64,000 bases of DNA from Latrodectus hesperus. Taxonomy: Eukaryota > Arthropoda > Arachnida > Araneae > Theridiidae. The stretch covers positions 73,945,487-74,009,486 of the forward strand of contig CM075851.1 of the NCBI GenBank assembly GCA_037975125.1, given 5' to 3'. Made by a program: the position numbers and the translations under genes. Of this stretch, positions 12,901 through 26,500 are shown piece after piece. Position 1 is the first letter of the stretch, and the number at the start of each line of letters is the position of its first letter. The notes under the pieces were generated by a model. It saw only the letters and a program-made list of their open reading frames with translations. It made no database searches and had not been told where the DNA came from.

Positions 12901-15900
12901 ATGAACTAAGAATTATTTCTTTGTATATAAAGTTTAATGGTTTAACTAATATAAAAAATATTTGTAAACATTAATAAATCAATGGTAATTATTTACAGAT
13001 TAGAAAAATACTCAGTAATTTTCCTGTGTGTTCCTAAATTTATGAGAATTTATGGTTTGAAAATATGCTTTGGCTTCTTTAATCGAGGTTCTTATTTGAT
13101 GTACTTACTATTTTTAATTGCATCTTAGCATAATACTTTTAGCAATTAATATCTTCATTATTATGCCCATCAATCAAAATTTTCAAAATCATTTTTAAAT
13201 ATCTATTTCTAACAGTGCTTATTTCTTTTAGGGAAAATGTGTATATTAAATATAATAAAGTATTTGATAGGTTTAGAATTTATAAAAGCAAACAATTAAA
13301 TTACTAAATATAGATGTTGCATTTCTTATATTTAGTAATTTTAGGAAAATTGTTATACTTCTATTTGTGTCATTTAACAATACTTTCTACAGTTTTCCTG
13401 TGATATTGAAGCACTGAATCTAAAAATATTTAAAATTATTAAACAAATTTGTGTGATTATTTAACTTTTTCTGAAATTTTATTTGCAAAATTAGTACAAT
13501 CAGATGAATTTTTTAAAATAACATCTTTTAAATTTGTACTTTAAAACACCTTATTTATAAATCTAAACATTCATAATATGATTAATTAAACATCATTTTG
13601 GGTTTGCCAGATATATATCTTATTGAAAAGCATTTCGTATCAAATGCTTCAAATCCATTGTTTCTTGTATCTTCAAACATGTGTACTAGAATTTTTTTTC
13701 AGGGGCAATGTTTATAAATGAACTGATGATTGTACTTTCAATATTATTTTGTCCCACATTAAAAAAATTCCCTTTATTTTATTCATACTGATCCTTTAAA
13801 AGAGTTCATCTGTTGGATCAAAGAAGATCCTTATTTTGGAAAATCATTAGCCTTTTCAGTTACCCTCATTTCATTTGCTTGCACTTAGATTAAAATTCTT
13901 TTGTCTCTGGATACCCATTCTTTTATAAAGTTTCTACATTTTAGAACAAACCTTTATTTGATTTTTATTAAAAAAGAAAATCTGTTTACCATGATAATTT
14001 TTTCTTTAGTTTTAGGTAGTTAATGCTCTTGAGACTTTCTGCATTGAAAACAGTATTATTCTTCCTAAGTTCTCTAAAGAGATTTATTGCTAAATAATAA
14101 AATGTTATTGTTTTTGTACTAGATTTTGTAAATGCTGCCTGCATCATTTAAGTTTGTGTATTTTACACTGTTAGTTTACTTGTTTTCTTCTATTGAAACA
14201 GGTTTAAAAATTGTGTAAAATAACCAGTGCTCTGTAGCGAAGACTGAATATTTTCAATTAATTATCAGCTATAATGCAGAGTTTCATGTAATATCTAATA
14301 GGTTTTGTATTTATATACTTATGTCTATATACATAATACTGAGTTTTTAGTTTTAATTCTCGTGAAGTTTGCTCCAGTATTATATATAATAGTATTATTT
14401 ATTAGAAGTAGTATATTCATAACAATTTACAAGTTTTAAATTATTTAGCCATTTTGTTACAAATACTCAAACAGCTGCCAACTGTATTGATTTAGATAAG
14501 ACTCTTGAATTTGTTCATTTGATAGTTGTATTCCATTTTGCATTAGTTGTTTCTATTTTTTAATGATTTTTTCATAAATTTGCTTAAGCATTGCAAATTG
14601 TTTTTATGGAGTATTTTTCAACTTGGCTGGGCCGAGCTGGCAGCCGAATGGTTAGCGCTCTTGCCTTCGGTTCAACAGTTCGTGGGTTCGAATCCCACCT
14701 TGGGCATGGATGTTTGTAGTGGTTCGGATTCCACTTTAAACCATAAGTCCCGGTCTAATTAGCCCTCGTGAGCAAAAAATGACCGTTGAGCGACAAACAA
14801 ACAAACAAATTCAACTTGGCTATATTTATAAATATTTTGCTAATGCATAGTTGCATTCTTCTATAGTTAGACAATTTAATGCACAATATATTTTCAAAGA
14901 ATTGAAAGTCCATGTGTACCTGGGGTAAAATTGCATAAATTGTCAAATTGTTTTGAAAATTTAAAACTTCCTTTTAAATTCTTGAGTGTGATTCGTTGAT
15001 GATCATGAAAAAAAGGCAAAACCTTTACTTTCTTGTTTAAAGAAAGCCTGTTTAATTTGAAAACCCATTTTAATCCACTTTTAATTCTCTTTATTATTAT
15101 CATCAAGCAATCATTTTAACTTAAGACTAATTAATAAAGCACTCATTTGGTAAAGGTAACTTTTTTAATAGTATCTATGAGTGGTAGAAGTAAAATCAGT
15201 TGACCTTTGTGTTGTTTCATTTAGTTTCTTTTTCATTTTTTAGAATATCATAAATATGACAAACATTAACACAAGTTAAGACAAATGTTTGAAAAATGTT
15301 CTGATATACATCAAAGTGTAACTGAATTGTTTCAGTTCTAAACAAAAGTTTTACTTTAAATGGATGTTTTTAGCTCATTGTTAAGAGATCTAAAAATATA
15401 GTTTAAAAATTTTAAATTATAGATATGTTAATATAAGGGAAAATTAACTTCCATTTTTAATTATGTATTAAATGATGCATTATATAGAATTAGAATTTAT
15501 AATTTTCATATCAATTTTAGATTTTGTAATTAGTATTATGGTCATGTTTCTGGTTTTAAAAAATTAATTTAAGTAGAATGTCATTCGTTTAGATATTTTT
15601 GTTAATATTTTAAATAAAATTTATATTGAAAATTTTAGGTAATTAAGTAAGTTAATTAGAATTAAAATTTGTTGTAAATATATTACTTAGTTTTTATTAA
15701 AAAAAATTGGACTGTGTGTAATAATGGTGCTTATATGTGTTTCAAAGTATTATGTATGCAAAGCTTTTTTATGAAGGAAGAAATATTTTGGAATGATTAA
15801 TAAATAATAAAGAATTAATTTTAAAATGATTTAATTTAAAAATTGTATTTTTAAATTCAAAACTTTTACTACGACTTTTAATGTAAATGAGCCATTATTT

Positions 15901-18900
15901 CTTGGTATGCTCCTGGTTCTCAAAAATAAGGCACTTGTGCTTTCTGGAATAACAAATGATAACACCATATTTAAATATTGTATTGATTTGATTCTTATCT
16001 GCAGAATCACTCATTATAACATGCTTAAAAGGAATACTTTTTATATCCTAGAATTATTGTATAACAAACAAATATTTGTTATACATTTTGGTCTTAAATA
16101 TTAGATACTATTTTTTGTTGAAACTTTTAATAAATTATTTAATTTTCTACTGCTTTAAATTTTTTCTGTAAAAATATGGTTTTAATTTTGATGAAAAAAT
16201 ATTTTTCATCTGCACATTAATTAAAAAAAAATTCCTTGAAATAGAGTTAAATGAATTTAAACTAATTTCATGCAATGAAATGCATGACACTATCTTCGCA
16301 TGAGAGTTATTAACTGTGGTTTTAAAAAATCGATAAAAAAAAAACCCACATAACCAAAGGTCAAATTCTTATGCAAAAAAGTTGTTATTTAATGGATGCT
16401 GGGAATGTTAATTGGAAAAGTTTTACATATTTTGGTAAACACTTATTGTCAGATAAGTCTGATGTTGGATCATTATTGGCGCCTGATTTTGAGAGAAAGT
16501 TCTGTGAAAATGGATTCAGCAATCAAGGCACATGCGTAAAGCATTTTGAACCAAAATTCAAATTGAAAATTATATTGTTGCATTTTTCATGAAACTATTT
16601 CTTTTTTAAATTGACTTCAGTTAAGTGCTTTTTGTGAATCTGAGGTGTAATTCTTTATTATCAAGTGTACCAGAGGTTGTCAATTTAATAAAAGCAAGGG
16701 TGTCACATGTATATGTAATTAATAATAATGTAAATAATAAACACTTCACTTTGTGTTTGTATCATTTTCTTCCTCTGATAACAACAGTCATTTCTACTTC
16801 AGTAGTTTTATTCTGGATTTCCTTATCTTGTAGAGTAAAGTTTCTTCTAAGTTTTACCTGCATGGGCGTGTTTTAAATTCTGGGAAATAGTTCTCTCAGC
16901 ATTGCTTGAATTACTGGATAAGGCAAGATACTCTAGCAGTTTGTCAAGCATATCTGTTAATACCAATGTCATTCACTTTGGATATGGGTCGCATAACACC
17001 AAAGTGCTTCTTGTAAAACTTTTCTCCAAAAAAATAAAAATGGTTGTTTTACTATCTACCACTTTCTGATATGTCTGTTAACCATCAAGCTCTTTTAGAG
17101 AAAGCTATTGGAATCATTGTTTGAAAGGTGGCTATGTTTTGAGATATAATTACTGATTTAATACACTTTAAAAAAAAAAAAAACTTGGATAAAATCCCAC
17201 GAGCCAGTGTAGTTTTAACGAACTTTCATTTTTCATGATATTCGCTGCATTTTGCTGGCCTACATTTTGCCACCCCATGTAATGCTCTATTTTAGGTTTC
17301 AAATATAAAAAATTAGAATAATTCATTGCAATACTTCTGTAATAAGTAATTATAAAACTGATGACCAGAAATTATTTATCGCTGTACCAGCTTTTAATCT
17401 TTAGTCAAAGCATGAACTCTAAAATGCTTTGAAGTATTAGAATAACATTTGTTAGCATACATTTATCTTTTAATTGTTTTAAACTTTATATACTCCAGCA
17501 GGATATCCCATTTTCCCATACATTTAAGGTTTAAAAAAATAATTGAATAGTATTAAGTAAATGTTTTGAATTTGCTTTTCATGATTTTAATGTAGTGTTT
17601 TAGAACTACTGGTAAAAAATTTTAAAAATGTAAAGCAATGTTCAACTTTGAAAGATCGTGTTAATTCTATTTATAATACATGAAAATTAAATACTAATTG
17701 CATAGAGGACCATGTAAAAAGTGCCAGAGTGACAATATTTTTAAATTAATTGTGCATTATATTTTTAAAATGTCCTTTGAACATTAGATATCCTTTGTTT
17801 ATAAAAATTGTTTACCAGCATATATTGTTTGATTTATTTAAATGTATATTTTATAAAATTTAAATCCATAAATAATTTTTCATGAAATTATATCATTTTT
17901 AATGTGGCTAACAAACATTTTATCTATTTGAATTTTACTTAAAATCCTATGATAATCCTTATAATTATAAATATATCCTATCTGCTATTTTTATAATTAT
18001 GAACTGCAGTGTAGTAATGTTGACCAATTTTGTTTAGTTTTTTCAAAATTACAAAATTTTTTCAAAATAAAGTTAATTTCTAATGCATAAAATGTTTTTA
18101 ATTTTAAATAAACAATATATTTGGTGGTAAAACTAAAATCTTGTTAAAATTCTTCTGGTTTCTTTTAGTAAATCTTCTAACTTAATTTTACTTATTTGGC
18201 AGTTCTAATTATTAAAAGGTTCAATCTTAAAATTAGGCGTACTACATTTGTGCTTTATGTGTATTGATTTGACAGTATAAAAATTACTTTTACATTTACT
18301 ATTGCTGTAACATCCTTATATACGGTAAAATGCAATGCTTATTATGAAAATTTTTTCAGCAGCTTCTCATTTTTATCATTTTTAAAAAACAATATATTTT
18401 GTATTGCAAAGTCAATAAAAATTGTTTTATTGGATTATATTTAGTTCTAATACTTGACTTAATTTGAATGAATGTTAAGAACATGACTGATATTAAATGG
18501 AATAATTAAATTTCCTTGATTCTCTTTATAATTTTTTACACTATTATGTGTGAATTTTATATTATGAATTACATTTTACAAATAATTTAAATTTTATGAT
18601 TGATATAATTGAAATGCGTGCTTGTTTATAATATATCTAATTATCAATTAAAAATTTTAAGGTGGTTGGCGGATGAGGATTGCTCTTGCTAGAGCTTTAT
18701 ATGTTAGACCACATTTGCTACTTTTGGATGAACCTACCAATCATCTAGATTTAGAAGCTTGTGTGTGGTTGGAAGATGAACTTAAAACGTGAGTTTTAAA
18801 TTTTTATTAAAATATTTAAGTTTTGAAGTTAATTCTAATGCAAATATTACATTAGATAATGTTAAATGTCCAGTTGATAGATTCGTGTAGCTTGTTTATT

Positions 18901-21900
18901 TAAAAATTTAAAAATGCTATTTACAAAAATGTTATTTAGTTGAAATATTGTTGAAAAATTGTTGATTTTTTGTTTCCAATTGTTTTCAAAGGATTACCAA
19001 CGATCCATAACTTTAAGTTGCTAAAGATGACATTAGGCCTGAAATGAGGTCGTGTGTTTGTAACTACACATTTTGAATACTACATTGCCCGCCGATGGCT
19101 GAGTGGTTAGCATTCCCGGTTCCTAGACTGTGGTTCCTGGTTCGGGCATGGATATTTCTTTCATTCTAATAAGATTATTCTATTTCTCTGTCCTTTCTTT
19201 TGAAATGGTGCATAAGTGTAACTAACTCTTAACAAGTTTGTGTTGGTATGACATGGGTAATACTACTTCCCTCTGTGACTTGGTTCACAGCTGCCCATCT
19301 GGCCCATAAATGAATAGCAGTTTCCAGCCTTTTGGTAGCGAAAAGTTTGTTAACCAAATACCCGCCTTTTTTAAAATTGCGTTTAGAAAGGTTTATATTA
19401 TTGTATATAAGTTATATGTTTGAAACACAAATTTCCTAATGCAAAACCCTAACCTTGAATTTAACACCAAAAAAGCCTTATCTTTAATTCAAGCACCCAA
19501 CTTAAGGTTTGATATATTAGAAATTATACTTTAAGTACTGTTAATTAAGTTACAATTTTTAAATGCATTATTATTTGAATATAGGAATCTGATAATTAAG
19601 ATGCCGAGTTGATAGCTAAATGGTTAGTACTCTTGCTTTCAGTTCAATGGTTCTTGGGTTCTAATCCCAGCTAATGCATGGATGTTTGTAGTGGTTTGAA
19701 ATTCACTTTAAGCACTAGGCCCCAGTCTAATTAGCCCTCGTGCAAAAAATGACCATTGAATGAAAACAAATCAGATAAAACTTGATAATAAAGATTTATA
19801 AATTATTTATCTAATTACCATAGGAATTTTCAAAGAATTAATGTGTTTGATTACTAATTGGAATTCAAAGTAAAATTTCTGCATTTAATAAAAGGTATTG
19901 GAAACTCTTATGAATGTTTTATATTAATTTCTTGAAATTTTTATTATTTTTTACAGGTACAAAAGAATTCTTGTTATTATTTCTCATTCACAAGATTTTT
20001 TGAATGGTGTTTGTACAAACATTATTCATATTGAAAAGAAGAGATTAAATTACTATGGTGTAAGTAATTTTGCTTGAATAATTTTTGTAGGAGAATTAAA
20101 ACTAAGTTGATTGAATTTTCTTTAATTGATTCTCATTGTTTATTGTCATAAAATATAAGTCATACACAAATTTTAATTTTTCAGTTTAATTATTTAATAA
20201 ATATAACTTTATAAATAATTAACCATTTCATAGGTTTGATTCCCTTTTCGAGCATGAATTTTTTGTAACAGAGTGTATAATTTGGCTTTTACCAAATTAT
20301 TTTTCATGTTTAGAAGTGACCATTGAGTAGGAAACAAAAAATAATTTAATGTAATATGAAAAATTAAATTTTTTTAAGACCTGATTATCTTTTCAGAACA
20401 TTGTTTTTTGTGTAACATTTATATATATCATGATTTAATTATTATAATATAATATATTAAAGTAGAATGCTTAAGTTGTTTCTTGGAGAATCAATGTCGA
20501 AAATTCAAAATTGAAATAAATAATCTAAGGAAGCGAAAATATATATTATTGGTGCAATAAATTTTATTTTGGGGGAAAGTTGATAATTGATCAGAGTATA
20601 GTAGAAAATATAATTAAAAATGTTAATAATGTAAATGTTTGATATTTTTGTTGAGGATTTATGGTTTTACTTCCAAACCATTCTTATAAAATACAGCTGC
20701 AAAAGCATAAAATTTCCATTATAGATAATGAAAATTTTAAGCTTTTTTTTTTTACAGAATTTTATTTTATTTAACATATTTTTTATTAATTAATAACAGA
20801 ATTTTATTTAACAAATTTTTTAATATTTTATTTATAGGGTAATTATGACACTTTTGTTCGAACAAGACTTGAACTTTTAGAGAATCAGATGAAACGTTAT
20901 AATTGGGAACAAAGTCAGATAGCACACATGAAGGTAATGTATTTTAAAATAGTTATGCAATTATATTTATTTCTTTGATATTAAAAGTAGTTTTGAAATA
21001 CTTGTCAATATTTTATAATTTTTAAAGCTACTTAAGTTAATTCTTATTTTCTACTGTAATCATATCTTAATTTCAAAATTTTTAATACTATTTATTATGT
21101 TATTTCAGAATGCCTAAATATATGAAGATAAACTTATATATTGATTACTGTATGAATTTAGTTGAATAATATGTGTTCTAAATAAATAAAATGTAAATGA
21201 TTATTTTGAAATTTCTTTAAGCAACTTAAATTTTCTGGTTACTTCTTTTCATGGTATTTAGAAATTTTTCATTATTTTTATTGAAAATCTTGAAGTAAAA
21301 AACAATAGTATAATTGCAAGTTTTAAAAAAGTTATTTGAAAATTATTTTCTTTTCTTGATTATTTAAATATTTCCTACTTTAAGTATACTTGCACAGCTG
21401 CATAATTAAAAAAAATGTACTGCACATTTCTTCCTTTTTGCATTACAACTTTTTATTGTTTTGTACTTTTTTAATGCTTTTTCGGGGTTTTAAAATTTTC
21501 TAATTGGAATATAAAATATCCATATTTTTTTTTTATTTCTTTAAATTATTACTTTAAATTGTGCCATTAAAAATTAATTGCATTGTATTAATATATTAAT
21601 TAAATTTATTTATTTGGAGGACATGATGATATTAGAAGGCCGAGTTGAATGAATTCTCATTTGATTCCTGTTGTAAATTGCAGTAGAGTCAGGTTTGATT
21701 CATATTGATTAAACTCGAGAAGCGAAATTCATGAACTGATCCTCTTTTAAAGAACTCCTTTCTACATTTAATTTAAATTCCATTATATAATTTTCATTTA
21801 TTAACATTTTTATAATGAATTTGATAGAAAGTTGTTTACAAATATTTAATTGTTGACATTAAAACCTCATGTTTTAATTATGAAACAAATTATATAATTT

Positions 21901-23473
21901 GAAATCTTGCTTTTCCCTCTTTCATTTTAAAATAAATAGCTTATAAAATTTCTTGCTTGAATATTCTCTTTTGTTTCTATTAAGCACAGACTAAAATTTT
22001 ATAACTAGGTTGATTAAATAAATTTGTTAATTTATTTGTCATTAAAATTTTTGTTTTAGAACCAGGTGTTCATTGTTTTATATCAATTATGTAATTAATG
22101 ATATAAATATTTGAGTTCCTGCTTATATTTATTCTCCTGTAATACAGCCTTTCAGTATTTTTTGAAATTAAAAATATAATAAATCAAAGTTTTAATTTCA
22201 AAGCAAAAATTATCATTATAATTTTTTGTAGTAATTTTGTATCTTCAAGTAAGAAAATGTTGAAAGCCAGGTATTGATATTTTCAGTTTATACTTATAGT
22301 CAATCTTAGTGTAAAAAATGACTAGACCAAAATTATTTCCTTAGTTTTGTGCCAACTTTGTCATTTTATTCCAGAGGTTTGTTTATTTTAATAGTAATCA
22401 AATTCTTAGTATTACAATTTAATTGCATCTTTCTATTTTATTCTGAAAAATTCTTTTATTAACATAAAGTAGAAGGAATGAAAATGATGTGAAGTCTTAT
22501 TCAGTATTAAATTTTATAATCTTTTTGCATCAACTTTAAATTTCGTATAATATATATTATAATTTCACACTTATGTGATTATATATGATTAGAAATGAGC
22601 AGTGCAGTAGATTTTTTAAAAAAGCATCATTAATGGTACTGTACTACAGGTATTAAATGATTTTAAGTTATTTAATCTGTCTACATTGGATTTAGTTCCA
22701 TTATTGCTGCTACTATTCATCAAAATGTTACAAAGTATAAAAATATTACTAAAATTATTCATAAAAATGTGGTATTAAAAATGATATGTTAAAAAACTAA
22801 ATTCAGTTGTTTAATTTATACTAATTTGAAGTTTGTGTTAAAAAGTATTCTTTATTCTGTTTTTAATATTTTTGATTAAAAAATTTTCTTTTAAATTTAT
22901 AAAAGGATTATATTGCTCGGTTTGGACATGGAAGTGCTAAATTAGCAAGGCAGGCTCAAAGTAAAGAGAAAACTATGGCTAAAATGGTGGCTGGTGGTTT
23001 GACTGAAAAAGTCGTTGCAGAAAAGGTATTATATTTTTTTATATGTTGTGTTAAAAAAGCTTTAATTAAATTATGATTATACTTTTACAATGATAATTTT
23101 CAATTTGGTTTTAGTTTAGCTTTAGTATGCAGAATCTTTCTTCTAGTGATACATTGAATTGAAAAGATATAGATGAATGTTTTCCTGAAAATATTATGGG
23201 AAAATTTACGTTTTTGTTTGTTATGCATATATTAATTTTTGTATTAAATTGTAACTTTATTTTCATGTTGGCTGCATTTTTATTTTAAAAAATTCTTTTG
23301 AAATATCGTTTTCTTTTTAATGCTTGGTTTTACATAAAATGCTAGCTCATCTATGGGTAATCAATAGTTTCTAAATTTTTTTAAACTAATGGTATTATTT
23401 ACTAAGAAGAGCATAGTATTGTATTAAAATTTAAGGCGCTGAAATTCCTTTTAAATAGGTGCATTGTGTAAAT

Positions 23474-23553
<80 letters not shown>

Positions 23554-26500
23554 GCTCAATTGTTAGATTTCTTCTGCATTGCTGTGCAAAAAATGCACTC
23601 TTAAAATATTTTCATATTTTTAAAAAGTAACTTCTGTTGTATTAAAATTGCTAAATAGTTTTGTAAAACAGCTTGGTGATCGACTTACGGATGAAAAATT
23701 AAAGTCCTGCTTTTTGTTTGGTAGAAAAAGAATTTTTTCTCAACTTTATATATTTTGTGCTTTTTGTGATCTGTAATGCACATTAAGAAATTCATATTAA
23801 TTAATTAATTAGATGTGTTGAAAAAGATTTAAATAATTGTTTTTAAAAGTTAATTGTATATTGTTGAATGCTTTGGTTTACTCGTTCTACCTGAAAAGTT
23901 CAAAGAAAATCTAATATTTTAAAGCAAAAATTTTAAAGTTTGTAAATGTATTGAAGAAATTTACAAGGTATTGTTTTGAGCTTAAGAAAAAGGTTTGTTA
24001 TTTTTAGTACTGTTTCATTTCTGCATTTATGTTATTAAATTGTTTGAAACTAATAAATTTTTTGTAGCAGAAATTTAGAATTGTTTGTATAAGTAATCAT
24101 AAAAATTTAATTAAATATTAAAATAATATGAGTCAAGGTTTTTTGGTTCAGTTTTCTATGTTATGCTTCAAAATCAATAACTTAATTCATGTTTGAATAT
24201 TCAAAGTAAAATAAACTAATTAGTACATATTCTTATATTTGTAAAGGTTGTACAGTTTTATTTTCCTGATTGTGGTACAATTCCTCCTCCGGTCATTATG
24301 GTTCAAAATGTATCATTTAAATATAAAGAAGATGGGGTATGTATTATTCATTTTATATGATGTTTTTAATTTTTGCTTTTCATTTTAATAAGATTTTTAA
24401 GGAAAAATATGAATACTTATTCTTTTATTTAAGACAATTAAAGGAAGAGGTTTTTGTACTAAAGTCATCAGTAAATATAAACACTATATAATGTAGGTTT
24501 GTATGAGTTCAGATGATTTCTTGTCAATAAAGCTAATTACTGGGGTCTTACAGCTCCTGGAATCTCTTTAAATTCCAATATTTTTAAGGGCCCTTGAACT
24601 TCTGGAATTTGAACTTGGTGAAAATTGCATATTATTTCATTGAATCAGGATAAATTTCTTTATCAGTGAAATAAAGACCGAAATAACTATTTAATATGTC
24701 TTGTGGAAAATGTATTTTCAATGACCTGTGGACTCTAAAAGACATTTAACTATTGGCTTTTGTATGGTTGAAAAATATGGCCATTGCCTGTTTTGCCATA
24801 AAGACTTCTGTATTTCAAATATGGGCGAATGTTTTTCCACTAAAAATAATTTTGCGAATACGTTATGGAATTGTATTGTTTTAAAAGAGTTTGAAAGTAA
24901 ACAGAAGAAAAATTTAGATTTACTTTTATTAAATAATTTGAAAAGTCATCCTAAAAACTTTATCTAATTGTATTTGATTTCAGTAAGTATATTTATATTT
25001 GGAAAGAGGTTGTTCTACACATCTTTTGAAATACTCAATAAATTAATGGATAAAAACTTTAGAGATTCAAAATTATTAAAAATTATTCAAGTAAAATTTT
25101 TTCTGTTATATTTGAAAATTCATGGAAGACTTCAAGTAATGATTAAATATAATTCTAACATAAATAAAAAATATCATTAATTTTTGCAATTATTTAGTTC
25201 TACCATTTATAAATATAATTGAAAAATATTGTATGTACAGAATTATTTAATGTGGATGTCAATACCTCCTGGAAATTTATGATTTGATTATAGGAGAACT
25301 CCTTAAACTCCTGGAATTTGATTCATGGAAATCTGCATGAACCCCCTAATTAAATATTTAATTACAAAAAAAAATGCGTTTAGCTGTGATACATACTTGA
25401 TATTCTTTTAAGTTTTAAAATAATGGAATTTTTTATTATGTAAAGAAATGTTGAGTAAATTTGCAAACAGATATTAATGTTGCGGCATTCATAATTTGTT
25501 GCAACTAAATTTTATTTAATATTTTACTATATAATATTTTACTCGTATTGTTTGAACTTATTTTTAAATGTAACATCAGATCATTATTGATATCGTTATT
25601 AGTATATTATTTGTTTTACTGTGATTGCTTTTACTTTGTATTTAATATTTCTTTGTCATTAACTTCTGCATGACTGCAAATTAAAATAGGCTTTATATAT
25701 ATATTAATCTAAATTCTATATGCAATTTTATTTCATAATTCTGTTTTTTACTTTTACATTTGTTAAATTTTATAAACGTTTTACAATTTGTTACAAATTT
25801 TTTACATTTGTTATTGATAATGTGCAAAATATCGTATTTGTTAAGAGTTAATTATACTTGTCCTTACCTTAGTTAATTTTTTAAGAGTAGAAGTTATAAT
25901 ATGTCATATTTATAACTATTTCATTTGTGTAAAAAATCCATTAAACAGAATGTGCTTTTCTTTTCCAGCCTTTGATTTATAAAAATTTAGAATTCGGAAT
26001 TGATTTAGATTCAAGAATTGCCCTTGTGGGCCCTAATGGAGCAGGAAAATCCACTCTTCTCAAGCTGTTATGTAATGAAGTATGTATGAATTTAACCTCT
26101 TTTAAATTATTCAAACTTTGTGCTGATTACAGATTTATTACAGATCAAAGTTGTTTCTCAATATATTGCTAATTAAAAGTAGCTAAGTATTAAAGTTTTA
26201 GATATGTAAAATTTGTATTAATAATTTTATGCATTGTGTTTAAGATTAACAAAATTTTTCATTATAAAATCAACAAATTTTGTTTACTAATATAAGGATT
26301 TTTTCATTGAGCACTTTTTTATAATCACAATATGCATCAGCATTTGTAAAACTCCTGAAAATTGACTCTTTTCTCTAGGGCCCTGGAAAGTTTTAATCTC
26401 CGACTTTCATATACTTTTTTGTACAAAAATCAATATTGTGAAATAAAAAAAACTTGAAAAAAAATCAATTTATTAATTTAGTTATCTGTAATCCCCACTA

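Larger units (their letters stand above)
8233..18661 (+). other. ABCF2 intron 4 (10.4 kb)
   Basis: The longest intron. Beyond the hairpin at 8723, the tandem array at 8980-9835, the mariner at 10698-12472 and the SINE at 14629-14809, it is AT-rich with no recognisable gene. Reading frames at 14894-15106, 15907-16104, 16371-16592 and 16625-16876 show no domain I can name. A run of A at 17171-17184 is the only other feature. Confidence 0.8.
18789..19956 (+). other. ABCF2 intron 5
   Basis: A 1.2-kb intron, largely occupied by two tRNA-derived SINEs (19087-19362 and 19603-19782); the remainder is AT-rich. Confidence 0.8.

Noticed and set aside
14629..14715. Apparent tRNA gene
   Set aside because: A and B boxes are present but there is no closed acceptor stem, and the tRNA-like head continues into a SINE body with a CAAA tail and target duplication.
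16371..16592. 73-codon frame with [12 protein letters not shown]
   Set aside because: It has a faint resemblance to the SMDGPN(V)NW motif of the transposon-related protein seen at 37.7 kb, but no further matches on either side.
26340..26420. Possible third hAT terminus (aactcctgaaaa... gggccctggaaag)
   Set aside because: Only a loose similarity to the ctcctggaa motifs; no paired end or duplication found.
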